In this document: one piece after another, positions 6,170 through 12,597 of the stretch
How positions within the stretch are numbered: the stretch's first letter is position 1
How the letters are laid out: every line of letters begins with the position of its first letter
Origin: an uncultured Bacteroidales bacterium
Lineage (GTDB): Bacteria > Bacteroidota > Bacteroidia > Bacteroidales > UBA932
Assembly (NCBI GenBank): GCA_946405645.1
Contig: CAMJHW010000031.1
Span: 1 to 12,597, forward strand
Direction: 5' to 3'
DNA length: 12,597 nucleotides
Made by a program: the position numbers and the translations under genes
The notes under the pieces: generated by a model
What the model saw: the letters and a program-made list of their open reading frames with translations, nothing else
Databases searched by the model: none
What the model was told of the DNA's origin: nothing

Positions 6170-6415
6170 CTACTCACCGAGCTTCTCCTTGACCTTGTCA
6201 ATGGCGTCCTGTACAGTAGCGATAGCGCTGGTTTCCTCATCCGGAATTTTGATGCCGAAGACCCTTTCGAACTCCATGAGAAGCTCCACGGTATCGAGAG
6301 AGTCAGCACCGAGATCGTTGGTGAAGTTCGCGGTCTCAGTGACCTCCGAAGCCTCGACGCCGAGCTTGTCGACGATGATCTCCTTAACTTTTTTTACGAT
6401 TTCCTCGTACTGCAT
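6170..6415 (-). CDS. acpP: acyl carrier protein
   Basis: An 81-residue acidic protein that carries growing acyl chains on a phosphopantetheine arm during fatty acid synthesis, and supplies hydroxyacyl chains for lipid A. The signature [15 protein letters not shown] is present; Ser39 in the DSL motif is the phosphopantetheine attachment site. Helix II and the following FGIKIPDEE are canonical, so this looks like the housekeeping AcpP rather than a polyketide-type carrier. I chose the ATG at 6415 ([10 protein letters not shown]), which gives the standard family length; in-frame codons further upstream would add sequence overlapping the promoter. The gene appears monocistronic: its own promoter at 6468-6499, a leader of about 45 nt and a strong terminator right after. 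The fabF gene that usually follows acpP is not here. Confidence 0.97.
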   Translation of the reverse strand: MQYEEIVKKVKEIIVDKLGVEASEVTETANFTNDLGADSLDTVELLMEFERVFGIKIPDEETSAIATVQDAIDKVKEKLGE

Positions 6416-6467
6416 AATTCTAAGATTTAGTTTATGTTTTAAAAATACACTTCTTTGCAATGTTCGG

Positions 6468-6499
6468 CAAAGTAACGAATTATTTTTTAAATCTCCAAA
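6468..6499 (-). promoter_or_regulatory. acpP promoter
   Basis: On the minus strand, TTTG (6499-6496) and TTACTTTG (6475-6468) are exactly 20 bp apart, the preferred Bacteroidota -33/-7 spacing. The -7 box has one mismatch to TAnnTTTG. The predicted start near 6461 gives an A/T-rich leader of about 45 nt without a Shine-Dalgarno sequence. The rest of 6416-6531 holds nothing else I can identify. Confidence 0.65.
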
Positions 6500-6531
6500 C
6501 TTCCGTCTCCTTTGCCCGTTGCCGTACGTCC

Positions 6532-7290
6532 CTACGAAAGCTGCTCTTTGCAACCATCGTGCCGTTTGCTCAGGTTGATCCAGATCCTGAGTCCGTTAAG
6601 CGAATTGAGGAGGTAGAACGCGTACTTGACGACATAAATCGCTGAGTATTGGTCGGATGTCTGGTGCAGAGAAACGCTCCACATTATGACGGATGCGATA
6701 TTGACCATTATCCAGAATATCCACTGCTCCATATATGCGGTGGAAAGGAGGTACTGGCCCAGAATGTTGCAGACCATACTGACGGCATCCATCAGCACAG
6801 CCACACGAAGGAACCGTCCCGCCACTTCCTTGTCCACGGAACACAATATAAAGTAAACGACTATCGTCCCGACCAGGAACAACGCCGAATACAGCATCCA
6901 CTGCTTGCCGGACAGGCGTCTCGCTTGAACCTGCTTATGGGCCTCGGCGCCACGCTTGCGCCATTGGGCGAAACCAATGAACTGCATAGGGACGAAATAC
7001 AGGCCGTTGATGATGGCGTTGCCCAGGCCCGCGCCTCCCCTGCGCCAGCTCACGAAGCACATTACGGCATAGATGGCCACGTCGAGCAACCCGAACAGGA
7101 AAGTCAGGATACGGCCGTTTGCCGAACACACCACGCTGAGTATGCCCATCAGAGAGCCGAAGGCCGCGATGAGCAGGCCGATGCGTCCGCTCTCGGCAGC
7201 GCCGAACTTGAGGATCGTGGTCAGCACGATCGCCACAGTCATCCCTATCAGGATGAACGCGTTGAATACTTTATTGAATTTCTCTTCCAT
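6532..7290 (-). CDS. pnuC: nicotinamide riboside/mononucleotide transporter PnuC
   Basis: A 252-residue integral membrane protein of the PnuC family, which imports nicotinamide riboside (historically NMN) by facilitated diffusion for NAD synthesis. It shows the expected run of about seven hydrophobic segments. Typical motifs are [13 protein letters not shown] near the middle, [12 protein letters not shown] (the WxxW element) and the C-terminal [14 protein letters not shown]. Related PnuX proteins take thiamine or riboflavin; no TPP riboswitch or thiamine gene is nearby, so nicotinamide riboside is the default guess. I chose the ATG at 7290 rather than an in-frame GTG at 7296. It overlaps the 3' end of uvrC by 20 bp in a different frame, so the two are translationally linked. 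Last gene of the operon; stop TAG. Confidence 0.88.
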   Translation of the reverse strand: MEEKFNKVFNAFILIGMTVAIVLTTILKFGAAESGRIGLLIAAFGSLMGILSVVCSANGRILTFLFGLLDVAIYAVMCFVSWRRGGAGLGNAIINGLYFVPMQFIGFAQWRKRGAEAHKQVQARRLSGKQWMLYSALFLVGTIVVYFILCSVDKEVAGRFLRVAVLMDAVSMVCNILGQYLLSTAYMEQWIFWIMVNIASVIMWSVSLHQTSDQYSAIYVVKYAFYLLNSLNGLRIWINLSKRHDGCKEQLS

Positions 7291-9085
7291 CTTCACCCGG
7301 AATCAATGCGGCGCGGATGCGGGCGGCGAGGGCCGGGCCGACCAGCTTCGCGAGGTCGGCCGGCGCAGCCGCCGCAATGCGCGCCACGCTGCCGAAATGC
7401 ATCAGCAGCCTTTGTTCTGTCTTTTCGCCCACTCCAGGGATATCCCGGAGCGCGGAATGCACCTGGGCCTTGCTCCGCAAGTCCCGGTGGAAAGTGATGC
7501 CGAAGCGGTGAGCCTCGTCCCTTATATGTGTGATCACACGGAACGCCTGGGAATTCCTGTCCAGGAAAAGCGGATAAGGATCACCTATCCGGATGATCTC
7601 TTCCATCCTCTCGGCCAGGCCGACTACGGTAAGCTTGTCCTGTATGCCAAGCTCGCACAGGGCCTGCCACGCGAAGTTGAGCTGGCCCTTGCCGCCGTCT
7701 ATCACGATCAACTGCGGCAGGTCGTCCGGATCCTCGGCCAGCATGCGGGAATACCGGCGGTTCACAATCTCCTTCATCGAGGCGTAATCGTTGGCCCCGA
7801 CGACGGTCTTGACCTTGAACTTGCGGTAGTCCTTCTTGGACGGCACACCGTTGCGGAAGACCACGCAGGCCGCAACGGGGTTGGTGCCCTGTATGTTGGA
7901 GTTGTCGAAGCACTCCATATGCACGGGAGACTCCTTCATGCCCAGCGCCACCCTGATTTCTTCCACGACCGCCGCACGGAAAGCGTCGGGATCTGTATGC
8001 TCCCGCTGCTTGAAGGAGTTGAACTGGAACTCCTTTGCGTTTTTCACGCTCAAGGACAGCAATGCAAGCTTGTCCCCCTTTACGGGGATGCGGAATTCCA
8101 CTCCGGGGATGTCCACGTCCGGCATGAAGGGCACGATCACCTCCTTGGACAGCTGCCCGAACTTCGACTCGATCTCGGCCAGGAACGCGCTCAGGACCGA
8201 CGCCTGCTCCTCCTCGATGTTCATCTTGAAACCGAGGTTCAGCGACTGCACCACGGCTCCCGAGCGGATGCGCAGGAAGTTGCCGAATGCCTCCGCTCCT
8301 TCGAAAATGAGGGAGAAGACATCGGCATCAGTGTCACGCGCTGCGGAAATGATGGAATGGGAATAGTGTTTCTCCAGTGAAGCGATCTTCTCCTTGAACT
8401 CCTGGGCCGTTTCGAAATCCAGGGCCTCGGAGGCCTGCAGCATACGCTCGCGGTAGCTGCGCAGTATGTCGCCGACGCCCCCTTTCAGCAGCGACGTCAC
8501 TTCATCGATCCAAGTTCCGTACTCCTCGAGGGAAACGGCCCCGATGCAGCAACCCCGGCATTTTCCTATATGGAAGTCGAGGCATGGACGCACCTTCTTC
8601 CGAAGGATCGAGTCGGAGTCTATCTTATGCTTGCAGGAGCGGAGCGGATAATTGGAGTAGAAAAAATCAAGGAGATTATGCGCGTAGGTGGCGGAACTGT
8701 ACGGCCCGAAATACCGTGTCCCGTTCTGCACCAGGCGCCTGGTCAGGAACACGCGCGGATAAGGCTCCGAGGTAACGCATATCCAGGGATATGTCTTGGA
8801 GTCCTTGAGCAGTATGTTGTACTTGGGCTTGTACTGCTTGATGAGATTGTTCTCGAGCAGCAGGGCGTCGGCCTCGGTATCGACCACGGAATACTGTACG
8901 TCGGCTATCTTAGACACCAGTATGCGGGTCTTGGTGTTGAGCCGTTCCGCAGGCACGAAATACTGGTGGACACGCTTGAAGAGGTCCTTTGCCTTGCCCA
9001 CATAAATCACATTCCCCTCGGAGTTGTAGTATCTGTAAACTCCGGGGGAATGCGGCAATAAGTCTATTTTTTCTCTTACGTCCAC
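7271..9085 (-). CDS. uvrC: excinuclease ABC subunit C
   Basis: A 604-residue nucleotide-excision-repair endonuclease that cuts on both sides of a lesion after loading by UvrA and UvrB. Domains in order: GIY-YIG nuclease (GVY 15-17, YVG 28-30, Arg38, Glu78 in LLLENNLIK); a Cys-rich linker with C151, C168, C176 and C179/C180; a UvrB-binding UVR motif at about 215-237 (LDFETAQEFKEKI); an RNase H-like 5'-incision domain with Asp394 (FDNSN) and Asp463 (IDGGKGQ); and C-terminal helix-hairpin-helix motifs (IPGVGEKTEQRLL). Length and all key residues are normal. The start is a GTG at 9085 that shares its first G with the upstream TAG stop (TAGTG), so translation is coupled. The 3' end overlaps pnuC by 20 bp. 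Confidence 0.97.
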   Translation of the reverse strand: MDVREKIDLLPHSPGVYRYYNSEGNVIYVGKAKDLFKRVHQYFVPAERLNTKTRILVSKIADVQYSVVDTEADALLLENNLIKQYKPKYNILLKDSKTYPWICVTSEPYPRVFLTRRLVQNGTRYFGPYSSATYAHNLLDFFYSNYPLRSCKHKIDSDSILRKKVRPCLDFHIGKCRGCCIGAVSLEEYGTWIDEVTSLLKGGVGDILRSYRERMLQASEALDFETAQEFKEKIASLEKHYSHSIISAARDTDADVFSLIFEGAEAFGNFLRIRSGAVVQSLNLGFKMNIEEEQASVLSAFLAEIESKFGQLSKEVIVPFMPDVDIPGVEFRIPVKGDKLALLSLSVKNAKEFQFNSFKQREHTDPDAFRAAVVEEIRVALGMKESPVHMECFDNSNIQGTNPVAACVVFRNGVPSKKDYRKFKVKTVVGANDYASMKEIVNRRYSRMLAEDPDDLPQLIVIDGGKGQLNFAWQALCELGIQDKLTVVGLAERMEEIIRIGDPYPLFLDRNSQAFRVITHIRDEAHRFGITFHRDLRSKAQVHSALRDIPGVGEKTEQRLLMHFGSVARIAAAAPADLAKLVGPALAARIRAALIPGEDGREIQ

Positions 9086-9909
9086 TATTGGGCGATGGCC
9101 GCAACGGCGTCCTCGAGGGCCTGGCCGCGGAGATCGCGCTTGACGATAGTGCCGTCAGGACCGAACAGGATCACATGGGGGATGCCGTCGATACCATAGA
9201 GTTCGGCGGGTTCCTGGTGACCGTTGTTCATCTGGTTCCAGGTAATGCCATAGACGACGGCGGTGTCCCTGGTGTCCTTCCAGTTCATGCCGCGGCTCTC
9301 CTCCCAGACAGCGACGCTGAGGATGTCGAACTTGTCACCGTGATACTTGTTGTAAACATTGACGATGTTCGGGAGCTCAGCCTTGCAGGGCGGGCACCAG
9401 GGAGACCAGAAGTCCACAAGGATGTACTTGCCCTTGCCGACATAGTCGGAAAGCTTGCGCTGCTCGATGTTGAGGGTTCCGTCGGGGTTCTCGCCCAGGA
9501 CATGGTCCACGGTGAAATCCACGAAAGGCTGGCCTTCCTTGGTGGCGATCTTGGTATCAAGGCCTTCGGCGATCATCTGCACGAAAGGCTCCTCCTTGAA
9601 GGCGTCGCTCAGACGGCTGATAGCATCCTTGAGATCCTCGGGGTCGGCATAGTAATAACAGCTCTGGAGAGCTTCGAGGGCGACGGTGTCGCTCGGATAC
9701 TTCTTGATGGTGGCAAGGCTCAGGTCCACGATTTTCTGTATGGTGGCCTCCTCGATGGCATCCTTGTCCTCGGCCTGCTCGTACTCGTCCATGATCTTCT
9801 GCATCTCCGCTTCATAAGCGGCGGTCTTCTCTGCATTGGTCTTGGGACCGTTGTTGCAGGACACAGCTGCGATGATGACGGCAGCTGCAATGAAAAGCAA
9901 TTTCTTCAT
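9085..9909 (-). CDS. TlpA/ResA-like thioredoxin-fold lipoprotein
   Basis: A 274-residue predicted lipoprotein with a C-terminal thioredoxin domain. It probably acts as a thiol-disulfide oxidoreductase in the periplasm, anchored by a lipid. Signal: MKKLLF, a hydrophobic run, and a lipobox ending in Cys18 (AVSC). Residues 25-120 are helical, charged and without a clear family. The thioredoxin part begins near 125 (FVDFTVDHVLG), carries WCPPC at 171-175 and has the cis-proline at 244 (DGIPHV). Bacteroidota encode many such proteins, and the substrate cannot be told from sequence. I chose the ATG at 9909; an in-frame TTG at 9915 adds two residues before the signal. First gene of the operon with uvrC and pnuC; its TAG overlaps the uvrC GTG by one base. 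It has its own promoter at 9932-9961. Confidence 0.88.
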   Translation of the reverse strand: MKKLLFIAAAVIIAAVSCNNGPKTNAEKTAAYEAEMQKIMDEYEQAEDKDAIEEATIQKIVDLSLATIKKYPSDTVALEALQSCYYYADPEDLKDAISRLSDAFKEEPFVQMIAEGLDTKIATKEGQPFVDFTVDHVLGENPDGTLNIEQRKLSDYVGKGKYILVDFWSPWCPPCKAELPNIVNVYNKYHGDKFDILSVAVWEESRGMNWKDTRDTAVVYGITWNQMNNGHQEPAELYGIDGIPHVILFGPDGTIVKRDLRGQALEDAVAAIAQ

Positions 9910-9931
9910 TTTCAAAATCTTTAAAACCGTG

Positions 9932-9961
9932 CAAAGGTAAGAAAAAATCTTTTATGCCAAG
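9932..9961 (-). promoter_or_regulatory. promoter of the thioredoxin-like/uvrC/pnuC operon
   Basis: On the minus strand, TACCTTTG (9939-9932) fully matches the -7 consensus. CTTG (9961-9958), one mismatch from TTTG, lies 18 bp upstream, inside the end of the symporter gene. The start would be near 9925, giving a leader of roughly 16 nt. No hairpin terminator for the symporters is visible in 9910-9951, so some readthrough into this operon is possible. Confidence 0.55.
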
Positions 9962-11322
9962 AGGTTGGACAGGAAAATGGCGATGATGGCCGCCGGTGCG
10001 ACGTAGCGGATAAAAAAGTAAACCAGGCCGAAAACCCTGTCGTTGAAGCGCAGCTTTCCGCGGTTGGTGAACTCTTCGCGGACATCGTGCTTCTTCATCT
10101 TCCATCCGACGAAGAACACGAACAGCAGGCTGCCGAAGGTCATCAGGAAATCGGAGGTGAGATGGTCGCAGGCGTCGAACACCGTCATTCCGAACACGTG
10201 GAAATCCCTCAACGGTCCGAACGAGAGCGAACAGAGGACGCCAAGCGTCCAGCATCCGGCGAAGAGGATGGCCGTTGCTTTGGCCCGGGACATCTTCCTT
10301 TGGTCCACCAGATACGCCACGCCCACCTCGAGCATGGAGATGGAAGAAGTCAAGGCGGCGAACAGGATGGTAAGGAAGAAGAGTATGGCGACTATGTTGC
10401 ACAGCCACGGGGCATCGACGCCCATCGTGGAGAAGATGAACGGAAGGGTCTCGAAGATGAGTCCCGGCCCGGCGCCGGGCTCGATGCCGGCGGCAAACAC
10501 AGCCGGCATGATGGCGAAGCCCGCTATGATCGCGAAAAGAAGGTCGAAAAGGGAAGTGAACACTCCCGTCGCAAGGAGATTCTCGTCCGACTTGAGGTAG
10601 GAGGCGTAAGTCAGTATGCATCCCACGCCGAGCGAAAGCGAGAAAAACGCCTGTCCCATAGCAGAGAGCAGGACCGAACCGGTCAGCTTGGAGAAATCCG
10701 GACGGACCAGATAATCGATGCCGGCTTTCGCTCCCGGAAGATTGACTGAGTAAAGCATTATCAGCACTATCAGCAGGAAAAGCACAGGAGTGGTTAACTT
10801 CGTGAACTTCTCTATTCCACCCCGCACGCCGAAGATTATGACTACGGCGTTGACAAGGAGGAAAAGCGTATGACAGGCCAGCGGTCCCCAAACCGAGGAA
10901 ATGAAACCGCCGAAAACGGCGGAATGCTCTTCCATCCCGACTGCCGGGTCGGAGAAGGACAGCGACAGCGATTTGAGGAAATACTCGATGGACCAGCCGC
11001 CCACGACGCTGTAGTAGGAAAGGATTATCAGCGGGGTGAATACGGTCAGGAATCCCATCCATTTCCACCGGGTGCCTGGAGCAAGCTTCTCCATCGCCCC
11101 GAAGGTGCTCAGGTGTGTACGCTTGCCGATGACCGACTCCGCAAGGAAAATGGGAATGCAGAGAAAGATGGCCGAGAAAAGGTAAACCAGGATGAAAGCC
11201 GCGCCGCCGTTCTGGCCTACCATGTATGGGAAGCGCCAGATGTTGCCAAGACCGATGGCCGAACCGGCCATGGCCATGACGGCGGTGAAGCGGTTCTGGA
11301 ATATGCCCCTGTCCTTAGCCAT
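9952..11322 (-). CDS. sodium-dependent transporter, NSS/SNF family (complete copy)
   Basis: A 456-residue neurotransmitter:sodium symporter of the LeuT/MhsT type, an inner-membrane importer of amino acids or related amines driven by sodium. Family landmarks are TM1 with GSAIGLGNIWRFP (matching the LeuT sodium/substrate loop), NGGAAF after it, YYSVVGGW in TM3, GQAFFSLSLGVG in TM6 (the unwound substrate region) and TSS in TM8 (sodium 2 site). The length suits 11-12 membrane segments. The substrate cannot be assigned. The ATG lies 3 bp after the TAG of a second, paralogous symporter in the same frame; a GGA just before the ATG is only a weak ribosome-binding site. It is downstream of its paralogue and ends 42 bp before the thioredoxin-like gene. 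Confidence 0.93.
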   Translation of the reverse strand: MAKDRGIFQNRFTAVMAMAGSAIGLGNIWRFPYMVGQNGGAAFILVYLFSAIFLCIPIFLAESVIGKRTHLSTFGAMEKLAPGTRWKWMGFLTVFTPLIILSYYSVVGGWSIEYFLKSLSLSFSDPAVGMEEHSAVFGGFISSVWGPLACHTLFLLVNAVVIIFGVRGGIEKFTKLTTPVLFLLIVLIMLYSVNLPGAKAGIDYLVRPDFSKLTGSVLLSAMGQAFFSLSLGVGCILTYASYLKSDENLLATGVFTSLFDLLFAIIAGFAIMPAVFAAGIEPGAGPGLIFETLPFIFSTMGVDAPWLCNIVAILFFLTILFAALTSSISMLEVGVAYLVDQRKMSRAKATAILFAGCWTLGVLCSLSFGPLRDFHVFGMTVFDACDHLTSDFLMTFGSLLFVFFVGWKMKKHDVREEFTNRGKLRFNDRVFGLVYFFIRYVAPAAIIAIFLSNLLA

Positions 11323-11325
11323 TTC

Positions 11326-12597
11326 CTACAGCATGAAATTGGTGAAGAATATCAGGAGCACGGCGATAGGAGCCACCCACTTGATCAGGAAATAGACGGC
11401 GTTGAAATACGGGACGTTGCGTTTCTTGGACCCGCCGTTGGTGAATTCGTCGCGGACGTCGGCCTTCTTCATAACGAAGCCGACGAAGACGACCGAAAGG
11501 ATGGCCATGATCAGCAGCAGGATGTTGGATGCCACCCAGTCGAAAATGTCGAAGATGTTCATATCGGCGACCTTGAGACCGGACAGAGGACCGAACGACA
11601 GCGAACAAAGCACGCCCGCAGCGCCGCAGACGAGGAACATGACGAGCACGGCACGGCCGCGGCGCAGGCCGAACTTCTCCACGAGAAACGCCGTCCCCAC
11701 TTCGATGAGGGAGATCAGCGAAGTCATGGCGGCGACTATGACCGTAAAGAAGAACAGGCAGGCGACGATGGTACTGAGGGCGGGAGCGTCCTGGCCCATG
11801 ACGCTGAAGATGTACGGAATGCTCTGGAAGATCAGACCGGGGCCGGCGCCGGGCTCGATGCCGGCTGCGAACACCGCCGGCATGATGGCCAGGCCGGCCA
11901 GGATTGCGAACAGCAGGTCGGAAACGGCCGTGCCTGCACTGAGGACGAGGATGTTCTCGTCCTTCCGGACATATGACCCGTATGTGATGATGATTCCCAT
12001 TCCGAGGGACAGGGAATAGAAACTCTGCCCGAGCGCATAGGCGAAAGTGCGGGGGGTGAGTTCTGAGAAGTCGGGCCTAAGGAGGTACTGGACACCGTCC
12101 CGGGCTCCGGGAAGGCTCATCGAATACAGTGCAATCAGCACGACGAGCATGAAGAGCACCGGAAGGATGAATTTGCTGAACTTCTCGATACCGGCCTTTA
12201 CGCCAAGGGCGACTACTGCCGCCGACATGGCGAGGAAGAGGAGATGCATTATCAAAGGTGTCCAGGTCGAGGATGCGAATCCCTCGAAAACTCCGCTCAC
12301 TGCACCGGGATCAGTCCTCAGGAACTGCAGGGTGCACGCTTTGAAGAAATAATCGAGCGACCAGCCGCCGATGACACTGTAGTATGATGCGATGAGTGTC
12401 GGAATGATGATGGAAAGCAGGCTCACGGCCCTCCAGAACGGCTTGCCGGGAGCAAGCTTGACGAATGCGTCGCGTGCGTTGCAATGACTGCGCCGGCCTA
12501 TGACCACCTCGGCTATGAAGATGGGCAGCGAGAACAGTATCGTGGCGACGATATAGACCAGCACGAAGACGGCGCCGCCGTGCTCTCCAACCATATA
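11326..12597 (-). CDS. sodium-dependent transporter, NSS/SNF family (partial, 5' end outside window)
   Basis: The reading frame stays open to the window edge. Its first visible residues are YMVGEHGG, matching the end of TM1 in the neighbouring copy, so roughly 30-35 N-terminal residues lie outside; 423 residues are visible. It is a paralogue of the downstream symporter: across PAVFAAGIEP to SLSFGPL I count 62 identical residues of 99 without gaps. Key regions are YYSVIGGW (TM3), GQSFYSLSLGMG (TM6) and TSL in TM8, where the sister copy has TSS. That position lies next to the LeuT sodium 2/substrate site, so the substrate may differ. The stop is TAG, followed by 3 nt and the ATG of the sister gene. 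The N-terminus and any promoter cannot be seen here. Confidence 0.92.
   Translation of the reverse strand, partial: YMVGEHGGAVFVLVYIVATILFSLPIFIAEVVIGRRSHCNARDAFVKLAPGKPFWRAVSLLSIIIPTLIASYYSVIGGWSLDYFFKACTLQFLRTDPGAVSGVFEGFASSTWTPLIMHLLFLAMSAAVVALGVKAGIEKFSKFILPVLFMLVVLIALYSMSLPGARDGVQYLLRPDFSELTPRTFAYALGQSFYSLSLGMGIIITYGSYVRKDENILVLSAGTAVSDLLFAILAGLAIMPAVFAAGIEPGAGPGLIFQSIPYIFSVMGQDAPALSTIVACLFFFTVIVAAMTSLISLIEVGTAFLVEKFGLRRGRAVLVMFLVCGAAGVLCSLSFGPLSGLKVADMNIFDIFDWVASNILLLIMAILSVVFVGFVMKKADVRDEFTNGGSKKRNVPYFNAVYFLIKWVAPIAVLLIFFTNFML

Noticed and set aside
7073..8380. Long open frame on the plus strand opposite uvrC and pnuC
   Set aside because: It mirrors uvrC codons and has no recognisable protein features; uvrC has all its motifs on the other strand.
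9812..11068. Long minus-strand frame overlapping the symporter and the start of the thioredoxin-like gene
   Set aside because: It is a shifted frame of the symporter, Arg/His-rich and without motifs.
10870..11976. Long plus-strand frame opposite the two symporters
   Set aside because: Its translation is full of Glu, Asp, His and Gly with no domain; it is antisense to conserved membrane proteins.

Overview
The window is chromosomal DNA from a member of the Bacteroidales, with GC content on the high side for that group. The evidence is gene content and signals. Two families largely confined to Bacteroidota are present (DUF4294 and DUF4270), together with a DUF3098-type small membrane protein next to ftsX and uppP and a short GT5 (glycogen-synthase-like) protein next to DUF4270. 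Promoter boxes match the Bacteroidota -7 consensus TAnnTTTG, and Shine-Dalgarno sequences are mostly absent. The genus cannot be fixed from this stretch; an uncultured gut Bacteroidales or Rikenellaceae-like lineage would fit.

Layout. (1) 139-828 (+): a secreted DUF4294 protein, whose end overlaps the end of lpxH tail to tail by 61 bp. (2) 768-3469 (-): a tight envelope operon, ftsX, DUF3098, uppP, lpxH (division, lipid-carrier recycling, lipid A). (3) 3567-6095 (+): the divergent pair GT5-like protein and DUF4270 lipoprotein, the latter carrying a striking 36-residue Gly/Tyr tract. (4) 6122-6146: a terminator shared with the convergent acpP (6170-6415, -), which has its own promoter. (5) 6532-9909 (-): an overlapping operon of a TlpA-like thioredoxin lipoprotein, uvrC and pnuC. 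(6) 9952-12597 (-): two tandem sodium:neurotransmitter-symporter paralogues, the upstream one cut by the window edge. No gap without a gene reaches 300 bp; the longest are 1-138, 3470-3566 and 6416-6531, all described below.

I found no mobile element, CRISPR array, rRNA, tRNA or defence system, and no clear candidate for a new multi-gene system. Most genes are housekeeping or envelope functions. The points worth a second look are structural. Amber (TAG) stops predominate (8 of 13). Several gene junctions have the form stop-NNN-ATG, which keeps consecutive genes in one reading frame. Other points are the Gly/Tyr tract, a hairpin that puts a stop codon in its loop, a single-domain glycogen-synthase homologue without the usual KTGG motif, and a probable leaderless GTG start.
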